64,000 bases of DNA from an uncultured Mucilaginibacter sp. (GTDB taxonomy: Bacteria; Bacteroidota; Bacteroidia; Sphingobacteriales; Sphingobacteriaceae): positions 62,001-126,000 of the forward strand of contig CAJYJH010000033.1 of assembly GCA_913775265.1 (NCBI GenBank). The letters run 5' to 3'. How positions within the stretch are numbered: the first letter of the stretch is position 1; every line of letters starts with the position of its first letter. Under the pieces are notes generated by a model. It did no database searches. It worked only from the letters and a program-made list of their open reading frames with translations, and was not told where the DNA came from. Shown piece after piece: positions 17,242-26,866 of the stretch. The translations under genes were made by a program, and so were the position numbers.

Positions 17242-18384
17242 ATGAAAGATATCTTAAAAACTTTTCCTTCTAACTTACTCTGCTTTTCCCACCTGCGTTG
17301 GGATTTCGTTTATCAGCGTCCGCAGCACCTGTTGAGCAGATTTAGTAACTACAGTACCGTTTATGTGTTAGAAGAACCCATCTTTGATGCTAAAGATGAC
17401 GGGCATATTTCTTTTACCAATCGTGGTAATAATATCATTGTTGGTGTTCCGCATTTACCCGAAGGTTTAAGCCACGAAGAAATTAATGCATCGATGACTG
17501 ACTTGGTTGATCAGTTTTTGCAAGGTAAAAACTTGGATAACTTTGCTTTCTGGTATTACTCGCCTATGTTCTTGTCAATCTCAGAAAAGCATACGCCAAA
17601 ACTGACCATTTACGATTGCATGGATGAGCTGTCGGCTTTCAAAAATGCGCCTAAAGAGTTAACTCAAATGGAGAAAAAGCTTTTAGGCAGAGCTGATGTG
17701 GTATTTACCGGAGGGCAATCATTATATGAAGCAAAAAAACATCAGCATCCTAACATTCATCCGTTCCCAAGTAGTATTGAGAAAGAGCATTTTCAAAAGG
17801 CTCGTACAGTTAAGGATCAGCCTGCTGACCAGGCTGGAATTGAAGGCATAAAACTTGGCTTTTACGGTGTGTTAGATGAGCGTTTTGATATTGACTTAAT
17901 TAAAGGAATTGCCGATGCGCGTCCAGAGTGGCAAATTATTTTGATTGGTCCGGTAGTGAAAATTGATCCTGCTACTTTGCCAACTAATAGTAACATTCAT
18001 TACATGGGGCAAAAAAGCTATCAGGAATTACCTGCGTATTTATCAGGTTGGGATATTGCCTTGATTCCTTTTGCCATCAATGAGTCGACTAAATTCATCA
18101 GTCCTACTAAAACGCCTGAATATTTATCAGCAGGTATACCGGTAGTTTCAACACCTATTAAGGATGTAATTAATCCTTACGGTCGTCATAAACTGGTAAG
18201 CATTGGTATGAACGCTGACGACTTTATCGAAGCTATTGAGCGCGAATTGAATACAACCAATCGCTCAGCATGGTTGGCTAAAACAGATTTGTTTTTGGCT
18301 GATAAGTCATGGGATAATACCGTTGATAAAATGATGCAATTGATGAACAGACACTTAAACAGCGATTTTTCGATTGCCAGTTAA
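17242..18384 (+). CDS. Family 1-type glycosyltransferase (TuaH-like)
   Basis: A 380-residue GT-B fold glycosyltransferase without signal peptide. The N-terminal half has R-W-D-F-V-Y-Q-R-P-Q-H-L-L-S-R, a signature of TuaH-like enzymes found in cell-surface glycan gene clusters. The C-terminal half has the nucleotide-sugar region with S-P-T-K-T-P-E-Y-L-S-A-G-I-P-V-V-S-T (about residues 290-310), equivalent to the E-x7-E region. Donor and acceptor are unknown. It sits 200 bases before the GH1-RmlD fusion and probably works with it. Confidence 0.85.
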   Translation: MKDILKTFPSNLLCFSHLRWDFVYQRPQHLLSRFSNYSTVYVLEEPIFDAKDDGHISFTNRGNNIIVGVPHLPEGLSHEEINASMTDLVDQFLQGKNLDNFAFWYYSPMFLSISEKHTPKLTIYDCMDELSAFKNAPKELTQMEKKLLGRADVVFTGGQSLYEAKKHQHPNIHPFPSSIEKEHFQKARTVKDQPADQAGIEGIKLGFYGVLDERFDIDLIKGIADARPEWQIILIGPVVKIDPATLPTNSNIHYMGQKSYQELPAYLSGWDIALIPFAINESTKFISPTKTPEYLSAGIPVVSTPIKDVINPYGRHKLVSIGMNADDFIEAIERELNTTNRSAWLAKTDLFLADKSWDNTVDKMMQLMNRHLNSDFSIAS

Positions 18385-18584
18385 CTCCATACACTGTTTA
18401 TGCAATTTAAGTTTAGGAACAAGGCTTGGAATGGTAGGTTGATAGGCGCTTGTAAATGGACGAATAAATGATATGCTTAAAAAAAAGCTGTTGATTTATC
18501 ATCCAAGCTGTTATCTGACTTAAGTTATTGTTGGCCGGACATACATTTTTCGGTTTTATAGCTTATACAACTAAATATAAATTA

Positions 18585-20732
18585 ATGGAACTTTGGGGTG
18601 GCATTGAATGCACTATAAACCGGGTTGGCGACGAATATCTTGACCAACTCGTATACTCAGGACATTACCACAGAAGTGAAGACATTAATCTCTTTGCCGA
18701 CTTAGGTGTAACTAAAATGAGATACCCGGTGCTTTGGGAAAAGCATCAGCCCGCAAGGGATACTGTTATTGACTGGAGCAATACCGAAAGTAAGTTGCTC
18801 CAGTTAAAAAAACGTGGTGTTGAACCTATTGCAGGTTTAGTACACCATGGCAGTGGCCCGGCCTACGTAAACATGCTCGAAGATAGCTTTGTATACGGAC
18901 TGGCCGATTACGCTGCAAAAGTAGCCGAACAATTCCCTTGGTTAGAATATTATACGCCGGTTAACGAACCACTAACCACCGCCCGTTTTTGCGGACTTTA
19001 TGGTTTATGGCATCCGCATGGCGATAATGATCGCAGCTTTCTCAAAATTTTAGTAAACGAGTGCAAGGCTACGGTTTTGGCCATGCAGCAAATCAGGAAA
19101 GTAAACCCTGCTGCTAAACTGGTGCAAACCGAAGATTTGGGAAAAATACACAGCACGCCTTTACTCCAATACCAAGCCGATTTTGAAAACAATCGCCGGT
19201 GGTTAAGCTTCGACTTACTTTGTGGTAAAGTGGTGCTTGGCCATCCTTTATATTTATATCTTCAAAGAAGCGGTATCAGTGTTGAAGAGCTTGCTTTTTT
19301 TGAAGAAAACCCGTGCCCGCCCGATGTGATGGGCTTTAATTACTATTTGACTTCTGAGCGTTACATAGACGAAAATGTTTCTCATTTTCCGCCGCATACC
19401 CATGGGGGTAACGGTAAACACCAGTATGCCGATGTAGAAGTGGTAAGGGTTGGTAATGCTAATTCGACCGGCTTATACAATTTGTTGAAAGAAGCCTGGA
19501 ATCGTTACCAGTTGCCTATGTCAGTAACCGAAGTGCACTTGCACTGTACACGCGAAGAGCAGTTGCGTTGGGTGCAAAGCATTTGGGAAACCGGAAAAAA
19601 ACTCGAGAAAGAAAAAGTGAACCTGGTTGCTATTACTGCCTGGGCACTTTTGGGTTCATTTGGCTGGAATAGGTTGCTCACGATGCCTAACGGCGATTAT
19701 GAACCGGGTGTGTTTGACGTGTTATCGGGTTATCCGCGGGTTACAGCATTAGGTAAAATGTTAAAAGAGTTAGCCGAAAAGCAAACGTACGATCATCCCT
19801 TGTTAAATGCCAAAGGATGGTGGGAGCGTGACATGCGGATTATTTATAATCAAAATAAGCCCCGCGTTACTTTAGCAGAAAAACAGCAGCAACCGTTACT
19901 GGTGATTGGTAAAAATAGTTCGTTGCCTAAGGCTTTTGCACGGTTGTGCGACATGCGTAACATCAAGTATCATTTGCTCAGCAAAAAAGACCTCGACATT
20001 ACCAATCGGGAGCAAATCAAAGAAACTATTGAGCGTCTTAACCCTTGGGCTATCGTGAACACAGCCTCATTTGTACAACTGGAACAAGCCGAAATATCCT
20101 GCGATAGTTGTTATCAGCTCAATACACATGGACCCGAAAATCTGGCTCACTTTAGTAATTTATATGGCATCAAGCTACTCACCTTCTCGAGCGATATGGT
20201 ATTTGACGGTGCTAAAAATGATCATTACTTCGAAAACGATGCGGTTAACCCGCTAAATACATTTGGGCAAAGTAAAGCGTTGGCAGAGCAATATGTTTTA
20301 AAGAACGATCCATCAGCTCTGATTGTACGCACCGGTATATTGTTTAGTCCGTGGGATCATCAGAACGATGTGGTAAGTATCATCAACAGCCTGAAAACTG
20401 AAAAGGAATTTATGGTGGAGCATGATGTATTTATATCGCCTACCTATGTTCCCGATCTGGTAAACACCAGTTTAAATTTGCTGATTGATGATGAGTCGGG
20501 TATTTGGCATTTGGCCAATAGTGGTACTGTAAGCCGTGCTGCGCTGGCTATGGAAATTGCCAAACGCGGAGGGTATGATCTTAATTTGATTAATCCGGTT
20601 TCTGTACAAACCATGGATTATAAAGCAGTTCGCCCTAAATATACTGCCTTAAAAAGTGAACGCGGCATGTTGCTACCCTCACTCGAAAATGCTTTGAGTA
20701 GTTTTTTTGATGAGCATAAATTGATAGCGTAA
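18585..20732 (+). CDS. GH1 glycosidase fused to a degenerate RmlD-type sugar-nucleotide domain
   Basis: A 715-residue two-domain protein. Residues 1 to about 415 are a GH1 TIM barrel (M-E-L-W-G-G-I-E-C-T) with the acid/base Glu128 in V-N-E-P and the likely nucleophile Glu316 in V-T-E-V-H. Residues about 435-715 resemble dTDP-4-dehydrorhamnose reductase (RmlD), with F-S-S-D-M-V-F-D-G, N-P-L-N-T-F-G-Q-S-K and V-R-T-G-I-L-F. The RmlD half lacks the usual Rossmann glycines (G442-K-N-S-S-L-P) and has Phe560 where the catalytic Tyr of YxxxK should be, while Lys564 is kept. It may therefore bind a sugar nucleotide or act as a scaffold rather than reduce. The ATG at 18585 starts the GH1 fold. There is no signal peptide. 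Confidence 0.87.
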   Translation: MELWGGIECTINRVGDEYLDQLVYSGHYHRSEDINLFADLGVTKMRYPVLWEKHQPARDTVIDWSNTESKLLQLKKRGVEPIAGLVHHGSGPAYVNMLEDSFVYGLADYAAKVAEQFPWLEYYTPVNEPLTTARFCGLYGLWHPHGDNDRSFLKILVNECKATVLAMQQIRKVNPAAKLVQTEDLGKIHSTPLLQYQADFENNRRWLSFDLLCGKVVLGHPLYLYLQRSGISVEELAFFEENPCPPDVMGFNYYLTSERYIDENVSHFPPHTHGGNGKHQYADVEVVRVGNANSTGLYNLLKEAWNRYQLPMSVTEVHLHCTREEQLRWVQSIWETGKKLEKEKVNLVAITAWALLGSFGWNRLLTMPNGDYEPGVFDVLSGYPRVTALGKMLKELAEKQTYDHPLLNAKGWWERDMRIIYNQNKPRVTLAEKQQQPLLVIGKNSSLPKAFARLCDMRNIKYHLLSKKDLDITNREQIKETIERLNPWAIVNTASFVQLEQAEISCDSCYQLNTHGPENLAHFSNLYGIKLLTFSSDMVFDGAKNDHYFENDAVNPLNTFGQSKALAEQYVLKNDPSALIVRTGILFSPWDHQNDVVSIINSLKTEKEFMVEHDVFISPTYVPDLVNTSLNLLIDDESGIWHLANSGTVSRAALAMEIAKRGGYDLNLINPVSVQTMDYKAVRPKYTALKSERGMLLPSLENALSSFFDEHKLIA

Positions 20733-20760
20733 TCATTTAAAGTATATAATTCATTTTTAA

Positions 20761-20800
20761 ACAAGAACGGAGATGTACATGCATCTCTGTTCTTGTTTTG
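20761..20800 (+). terminator. Rho-independent terminator
   Basis: ACAAGAACGGAGATG (20761-20775) pairs with CATCTCTGTTCTTGT (20782-20796) with one G-T pair and is followed by TTTT. It closes the GH1-RmlD transcript and may also serve the convergent efflux operon. Confidence 0.75.
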
Positions 20801-20858
20801 TAGCTGATATAGTTATTGTTGATTTTTAGCGAAATTTAAAATAGATGTTAGCTATCGT

Positions 20859-21995
20859 CTATTCTTCCTCGGCATTGTTTTTCATTTTCATGAGTAAAGC
20901 GTAAGCATTGTGAGTAACCAGCTTGGTATTAGCGGTTATGCTTTGTGCTGTAATTTGCTGCTGCCCACCGTTTAGGTTACCTATAGTTACCGGTACCATC
21001 CGGAATGTATTTTGGCCCTGATCAGTAAATACATAATATTTGTTCTGCCACTTTACAACGGCCTGTTCGGCAACGGCCAGGGCCGTTTGATTATTAATTT
21101 TTACATCGGCGTTCATAAACATGCCCGGTAATAATGAGGCATCAAACTTCTCAAAATGACAATGCACATTAGCCACACGGTCTTCGTTCAGGTTTTTACT
21201 AATAAGGATAATTTCTGCTTCATATTTAACCTCGGGATGAGCGGTGGTGTAAGTAATTACCCGCTGACCGATGGATAACTGATTTACATCTTTTTCAAAA
21301 ACGTTAAGCGCTAAATGGATGTCTTTAGGGTTCACCAGTTCAAACAGCACATCGGTAGGTGAGGTGTATTTACCAATGTTCACATTTACTTTAGACACAA
21401 AGCCATCAATAGGAGATAAAATGTTAACGCTTTTAGAAATACTGGTAGAACTTAAACGACGGGGATTGATGCCAATTAACTCAAGTTTCTGCGCCAGCGA
21501 CCGCATGGTAATACGCTGGGTTTCCATTTCGGTAAGGGCCTGTTGCAAAACCTTGTCGCTGCTGGCCTTGCTGGCGTTAAGTTCCGACTGGCGCTTGTAT
21601 TCAGTTTCGGCAAAAATCTCTTTCTCTTTAGCCGACAAATAATCCTGCTGTAATTGGATGTACTGCATATCTTCCAGCACACCCAACACCTGTCCTTTTC
21701 TAACATGCACGCCCGGTAGCAAGTCAGTACGTTTTAAATATCCTCCTAACGGAAAGCTTACACTAACAGTGCTTTGTGGTGGTACATCAATGCTGCCTTG
21801 CAATTTAAGTATTCCACTTGCTTGGGTAACCACTGGTGTGCCTACCTGTATATCTGCGTTTTTGATTTGCAAAGGAGTAAGCTTTACCAGCGAGGTGTCA
21901 GTTTCTGCCTGTTCATTGTTTTCCTGTTCGGTCTTGTTATGACTGCAGGATGCCAGCATTACCGCAGCAGTCAGCAATAAAATATATCTTGTCAT
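20859..21995 (-). CDS. RND efflux periplasmic adaptor (CzcB/CusB type), lipoprotein
   Basis: A 378-residue membrane-fusion protein. The lipoprotein signal peptide ends in L-A-S-C (Cys17). A barrel-sandwich/lipoyl half (S-F-P-L-G-G-Y-L-K-R...G-V-H-V-R-K-G-Q-V-L-G) is split by a long alpha-hairpin (about residues 100-175), then resumes with L-S-P-I-D-G-F-V-S-K-V and a beta-barrel. It links the inner-membrane pump to the outer-membrane channel. The ATG at 21995 is seven bases after the pump-channel stop, so the genes are co-transcribed and this is the last of the set. No His-rich metal-binding C-terminal domain is visible. An upstream in-frame start at 22031 would overlap the pump gene and is less likely. 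Confidence 0.92.
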   Translation of the reverse strand: MTRYILLLTAAVMLASCSHNKTEQENNEQAETDTSLVKLTPLQIKNADIQVGTPVVTQASGILKLQGSIDVPPQSTVSVSFPLGGYLKRTDLLPGVHVRKGQVLGVLEDMQYIQLQQDYLSAKEKEIFAETEYKRQSELNASKASSDKVLQQALTEMETQRITMRSLAQKLELIGINPRRLSSTSISKSVNILSPIDGFVSKVNVNIGKYTSPTDVLFELVNPKDIHLALNVFEKDVNQLSIGQRVITYTTAHPEVKYEAEIILISKNLNEDRVANVHCHFEKFDASLLPGMFMNADVKINNQTALAVAEQAVVKWQNKYYVFTDQGQNTFRMVPVTIGNLNGGQQQITAQSITANTKLVTHNAYALLMKMKNNAEEE

Positions 21996-22002
21996 ATGGT
22001 AT

Positions 22003-25000
22003 TTATAAGTTGTATAGTTTTTGGGCTTCAATTACTGCCTGATTGTAGCTGTTGAGTATATCCAAATATTCATTTCTGATGGTGATAGCTTGGTCTACCA
22101 ATATTACCCATTGCAGATAATTGATATCACCTCCGGTAAATTGCTTGTCGGCGGTAGTGATAATCAGCGAAGCATTTTTGAGGCCTTGTTGCTCATAATA
22201 ATTTAAGCTGGCCGCATATTTTTGCACTTGCTGCAAAGCATTTTGCAAAGCAGTTTGTGTTTGCAGCAGTGCATAATCCGTACGTTTTTGAGCCAGCTGC
22301 CATTCTACTTTGGCTGCCGATGCCCTGGCCGACTGCGCGCCAAAAAATAGCGGAATACTTATGCCTGCATTAAGATAATTAAACCGTTTGCCGGCGCTGA
22401 AATAAGTTTCGCGCCCTTCAACAAGTTGCGAACCGGCGATGCTTTGATTGTTGTACCCGGCAAAAAAGTCGGGTAAAAGTTTAGCCTTTTCGGTGCGCCA
22501 GCGCCAGCGCGCTGCTTCGGCTTGGTGGTTGTATAACTGTACCTGCGGCATTTGTTCTGCACGAGCACTATCAGCCGATAATGCATAAGCAAAATCTGCC
22601 TTCACCTGAGCAGTAGCAGGTATGTAAGTCAATGAGTCGTGCAGTAGAAAATTGAACTGTTTCAAAGCAATCTGCTGATCGCTGACTACCATGTGCAACT
22701 GGTTGCTTATTTGCAGATGATGTGTTTGTGCCGTAGTTTGCTCTAAAATATTAGCCTCGCCCACTTTAAAACGCAAGCTGGTTTTTTTCTCAAATAAGGT
22801 GTAAATGCTATCAGCGTAATGCAGCAGCTTTTCTTTTTGCATGAGCCAAACTAACTGGTAATATATCCGCCGAACATCCAACCTGATATCTTGCTGTGTA
22901 AGCTGAGTTTGCGCTTGTGCAGCCAGGTAGTTTTCTTTCAAAGCCCTTTTTTGATTGCTGTAAACCGTAGGGAAACTTACTGATTGTACTACACCCAAGC
23001 GTGTATCGTTTACAATGCTGTTAATTTGTCCATAGTCGGCACTCAGTTGCGTTTTGGGAATATCAAAAGATGTTTTCTGCCGGATACCTTCGGCCTGCTC
23101 ATTTAACCGGGCAGCCTGAGCTTGTAAATTGCGTTTCATGGCTATATCTACCGCCTGCTGAACGGTAACCGGTATTGGTTGAGTTTGGGCATTAGCTGTT
23201 GATGTTAACATGCCTGCTACCAAAAGAAATAATAAGGTTCCAACAGGCTTTACTTTATGTTTTCCTTCGAACAATAGATATAGGGCCGGTAACACGAACA
23301 AGGTCAGCAAAGTGGCGGTGATTAATCCACCAATCACTACGGTAGCCAACGGCCGTTGCACTTCGGCTCCGGCTCCGTTACTGAGCGCCATAGGTAAAAA
23401 GCCCAACGAGGCAACGGCGGCAGTCATCAGCACCGGCCTCAGGCGGTTGCGTGTACCTTGCATTACCAATTGCAATGTATCGGTGATTCGTCCCTCTTTT
23501 TTAATGCGATTAAATTCGGAGATCAGTACAATACCATTTAACACCGCTACACCAAACAAAGCAATAAAGCCAACCCCTGCCGAAATGCTGAACGGCATAC
23601 CTCGCAACGCTAAGGCAAATACACCACCAATGGCTGATAGAGGAATGGCCGTATAAATTAGGGCGCCTTCTTTTACAGACGAAAACGCGAAATATAACAT
23701 CACAAAAATAAGTAGCAATGCTACCGGTACTGCAATGCTCAACCGCTTTTTGGCTTGTTGCAGGTTTTCGAAAGCACCGCCATAAGTAATATAATAGCCC
23801 GGAGCCAGCTTTACCTTGCTGTTTATTTTTTGCTGCAACTCTTCTACAATCGACTGTACGTCGCGGCCGCGCACGTTAAAGCCAACCGTAATACGGCGCT
23901 TGGCATCTTCGCGCTGTATCTGGTTAGGACCTTCAATCTCGTCAACCGATGCTACCTGACGTAGTGGAATCTGAACACCTTTGGGTGTGGTGATCAACAG
24001 GTTTTGTACATCGCTCAAATTACGACGGCCCTGGCTACCTACGCGTACTACTAAATCAAAGCGCTTTTCGCCTTCGTAAACTTTACCGGCAGCAGCCCCG
24101 GCGAAGGCGGCGTTCACAATCCGGTTCACGTCCGATATGTTTAAACCGTATTTGGCAATTTCGGCCCGGTTATATTTAATTACTACCTGTGGCATGCCGG
24201 TAATTTGTTCTACATACCAGTCGGCCGTACCTTTTACCGTTTTACTTATACTGCCGATTTGCTGTGCATAACGGGCCAGCGTATTTAAGTCTTCGCCAAA
24301 TACTTTACATACCACGTCCTGCTTAGCGCCCGTCATCAGCTCATTAAAACGCATCTGTACCGGAAATTGAAAGCTGGTAGTAACGCCCGGAACTGCATCC
24401 TGCACTGTTTCTGACATTTTAGAGGCAATCTCCGGGAATGATGATGCACTGGTCCATTCGCTTTTATCTTTCAAAACAATAATCATATCGCCCCCTTCAA
24501 TGGGCATCGGGTCGGTAGGTACTTCGGAACTGCCAATGCGTGATACGATTTTTTCTATCTCCGGGAACTTGTTTTTCAAGATGCCTGATATCTGTTTAAA
24601 GGTGCCGATGGTAGTGCTCAGATTGGTACCCACCAGTAAGCGGGTTTCTACTGCAAAGTCGCCCTCCTCTAACTGCGGGATAAACTCGCCGCCCATTTGG
24701 GTAAAAAGCAATACCGCAACTGCAAACAAGGCAAAGGCCGAACCTACCAGCATTTTACGGAATTGCAACGCTTTGCCTAACCATTTCTGGTAAAAAGCTT
24801 CAATCCTGTCCATCGCGCGGTCGGATAGGTTTGGCTGGTGTGATACTTTTTTGCTGATGAATAGCGAGCTGATCATCGGCACGTAGGTAAGCGATAAGAT
24901 AAAGGCACCTAAAATTGCAAAGGCCACTGTTTGAGCCATAGGTTTAAACATTTTACCCTCGATACCTGATAAAGAAAGAATAGGTAGGTATACAATCAGA

Positions 25001-26370
25001 ATGATAATTTGTCCAAATACAGCAGCGTTCATCATTCGGGCGGCTGAATCGGTTACCTCATCGTTCATTTCTTCCTGAGTGAGTTGGTCTTTTGATTGAT
25101 ATTTTTTAGAGAAATGAAGATGGTGTAAGATAGCTTCTACAATAATGACAGCGCCGTCTACAATCAGGCCAAAATCCAGGGCACCTAAACTCATCAGGTT
25201 GCCGCTTACCCCAAAGGTATTCATCATGATGATGGCAAACAGCATGGCCAGCGGTATCACCGAGGCTACAATCAACCCTGCCCTTAGATTACCCAAAAAT
25301 ATGACTAATACAAAAATTACGATGAGCGCACCTTCTAATAAGTTATGTTCAACCGTGCCGATGGCATTGTTAACCATTTTGGTACGATCCAGAAACGGAT
25401 CAATCACCAAGCCTTCGGGTAAGGTTTTCTGTATTTCAGTAATACGATGTTTTACGTTTTTAATGACCTCTGATGAGTTTTCGCCTTTCAGCATCATCAC
25501 AATAGCTCCGGCTACCTCACCGGCTGCGTTATACGTTAAAGCTCCGTAACGCGTAGCTGCACCTAACCTTACCTGTGCCACATCCCTGATAAGCACCGGT
25601 GTGCCTTCGGCCGTATTTTTTACAACAATATTCTCAATATCTGATATGTTGCCGGCCAGACCCTCGCTGCGAATGTAAAGTACGGTTGGTCCTTTTTCAA
25701 TGTATGCTCCGCCGGTGTTTTGATTGTTGTTATGCAATGCATCAAAAATATCTGTAATGCTTAGGTTTACTGAAGTAAGCCTTGCCGGATCTACCGCTAC
25801 CTCGTATTGTTTAAGCTCACCGCCAAATGTAGAAACCTCGGCTACACCTTTGGTTCCCAATAACTGGCGACGGATGATCCAGTCTTGTATGGTACGTAAA
25901 TCGGCCAGGCTATATTTGCCTTCATACCCAGGTTTGGGGCGTATAATGTACTGGTAAATTTCTCCTAAACCGGTTGTAGCCGGTGCCAATTCGGGTTTAC
26001 CCGCATTTTCATCTAATTCTATTTGCTGCAAGCGTTCTGATACCTGCTGGCGGGCCCAGTAGATGTCTACATCATCGCCAACCACTACGGTAATTAATGA
26101 CAGGCCAAAACGCGATAGGCTGCGGCTTTCTTTAAGTCCCGGAATGTTACTGATGGCTTGCTCAATCGGGAAAGTAATTAAGCGCTCCACATCTTGTGCG
26201 CCCAGCGCGGGAGCGGTGGTGATAATTTGCACCTGGTTGTTGGTAATATCGGGTACGGCATCAATAGGTAAACGGCTTACTTCGAAAATACCGTAGATGA
26301 TCCATATTGCCATGAATAAACCGATTACCAGTTTGTTACGAACTGAAAACTGAATAATTTTATTAAGCAT
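22003..26370 (-). CDS. CzcA-type heavy-metal RND pump fused to a TolC-like outer-membrane channel
   Basis: A 1455-residue fusion. Residues 1 to about 1045 are an RND pump with 12 membrane segments and two periplasmic domains. The fourth-segment motif D-F-G-L-I-V-D-G-A-V matches the HME1 class (Zn/Co/Cd/Ni) rather than the CusA copper/silver motif. Residues about 1045-1065 form a hydrophobic stretch ending T-A-N-A-Q, like a signal peptide. Residues about 1070-1455 are a TolC/CzcC-like outer-membrane factor with long coiled-coil helices (R-R-I-Y-Y-Q-L-V-W-L). Pump-channel fusions of this kind are known in Bacteroidota. Signal peptidase could cut at the internal site to release the channel. The adaptor gene follows directly. 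Confidence 0.93.
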   Translation of the reverse strand: MLNKIIQFSVRNKLVIGLFMAIWIIYGIFEVSRLPIDAVPDITNNQVQIITTAPALGAQDVERLITFPIEQAISNIPGLKESRSLSRFGLSLITVVVGDDVDIYWARQQVSERLQQIELDENAGKPELAPATTGLGEIYQYIIRPKPGYEGKYSLADLRTIQDWIIRRQLLGTKGVAEVSTFGGELKQYEVAVDPARLTSVNLSITDIFDALHNNNQNTGGAYIEKGPTVLYIRSEGLAGNISDIENIVVKNTAEGTPVLIRDVAQVRLGAATRYGALTYNAAGEVAGAIVMMLKGENSSEVIKNVKHRITEIQKTLPEGLVIDPFLDRTKMVNNAIGTVEHNLLEGALIVIFVLVIFLGNLRAGLIVASVIPLAMLFAIIMMNTFGVSGNLMSLGALDFGLIVDGAVIIVEAILHHLHFSKKYQSKDQLTQEEMNDEVTDSAARMMNAAVFGQIIILIVYLPILSLSGIEGKMFKPMAQTVAFAILGAFILSLTYVPMISSLFISKKVSHQPNLSDRAMDRIEAFYQKWLGKALQFRKMLVGSAFALFAVAVLLFTQMGGEFIPQLEEGDFAVETRLLVGTNLSTTIGTFKQISGILKNKFPEIEKIVSRIGSSEVPTDPMPIEGGDMIIVLKDKSEWTSASSFPEIASKMSETVQDAVPGVTTSFQFPVQMRFNELMTGAKQDVVCKVFGEDLNTLARYAQQIGSISKTVKGTADWYVEQITGMPQVVIKYNRAEIAKYGLNISDVNRIVNAAFAGAAAGKVYEGEKRFDLVVRVGSQGRRNLSDVQNLLITTPKGVQIPLRQVASVDEIEGPNQIQREDAKRRITVGFNVRGRDVQSIVEELQQKINSKVKLAPGYYITYGGAFENLQQAKKRLSIAVPVALLLIFVMLYFAFSSVKEGALIYTAIPLSAIGGVFALALRGMPFSISAGVGFIALFGVAVLNGIVLISEFNRIKKEGRITDTLQLVMQGTRNRLRPVLMTAAVASLGFLPMALSNGAGAEVQRPLATVVIGGLITATLLTLFVLPALYLLFEGKHKVKPVGTLLFLLVAGMLTSTANAQTQPIPVTVQQAVDIAMKRNLQAQAARLNEQAEGIRQKTSFDIPKTQLSADYGQINSIVNDTRLGVVQSVSFPTVYSNQKRALKENYLAAQAQTQLTQQDIRLDVRRIYYQLVWLMQKEKLLHYADSIYTLFEKKTSLRFKVGEANILEQTTAQTHHLQISNQLHMVVSDQQIALKQFNFLLHDSLTYIPATAQVKADFAYALSADSARAEQMPQVQLYNHQAEAARWRWRTEKAKLLPDFFAGYNNQSIAGSQLVEGRETYFSAGKRFNYLNAGISIPLFFGAQSARASAAKVEWQLAQKRTDYALLQTQTALQNALQQVQKYAASLNYYEQQGLKNASLIITTADKQFTGGDINYLQWVILVDQAITIRNEYLDILNSYNQAVIEAQKLYNL

Positions 26371-26488
26371 ACTATGCTGTTAAGAAAATACAACTGACGG
26401 CTGCAATGAGGTTATAGAAATCCAAAGAATCAAATATTCTTTGGGCTATTAGTAATCACAGCTTGTTAACTAAGAAAATTAAAAGCAG

Positions 26489-26866
26489 TTAAGCACAGGG
26501 AGGCCTGAACGGCGACGATAGTGCTGGATTGGGAAAATACAAATGCTGATAAACCGGATGATTGATTTTTAAAGGTTGTATACAGGTTTTGACTGCATAG
26601 GTACGGAGGGTTGGCAAAAAATATACATGCAATGGGTGTGTATCCAGCTTTTTAAAAGGCAACTGCATATCACGTTCGTCATCATCGTCATTACGATCAT
26701 CACCCCAATAATGCATCGAAAGAAAATCAATTAAGCCAACCCGGCTGTCAAGTTGTTTGTGCTCGGCAAAATGCTGAAACAAAATAGGTAGCTTTAAAAG
26801 CTGGTGCAATTCTGTGTTTTCAGCTACAGTTAAAATCAGGAGTATGTAAATGCATACTTTTTTCAC
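26489..26866 (-). CDS. Small secreted His/Asp-rich protein ahead of the metal efflux operon
   Basis: A 125-residue protein with a hydrophobic N-terminus (M-K-K-V-C-I-Y-I-L-L-I-L-T-V-A) that could be a signal peptide. The mature part has H-Q-L-L-K-L-P-I-L-F-Q-H-F-A-E-H-K, then S-M-H-Y-W-G-D-D-R-N-D-D-D-D-E, and ends with P-F-R-P-P-C-A. Similar small proteins with H-x-E-H-K and M-H-Y motifs precede cation efflux genes in related bacteria, which suggests metal binding or sensing in the periplasm; I know of no demonstrated function. It lies 118 bases upstream of the pump gene on the same strand, probably in one operon. Confidence 0.65.
   Translation of the reverse strand: MKKVCIYILLILTVAENTELHQLLKLPILFQHFAEHKQLDSRVGLIDFLSMHYWGDDRNDDDDERDMQLPFKKLDTHPLHVYFLPTLRTYAVKTCIQPLKINHPVYQHLYFPNPALSSPFRPPCA

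Noticed and set aside
23210..25549. Several open frames on the plus strand opposite the RND pump gene
   Set aside because: Ser/Pro/Thr-rich, no start context, no known motif; antisense shadows of a long real gene.
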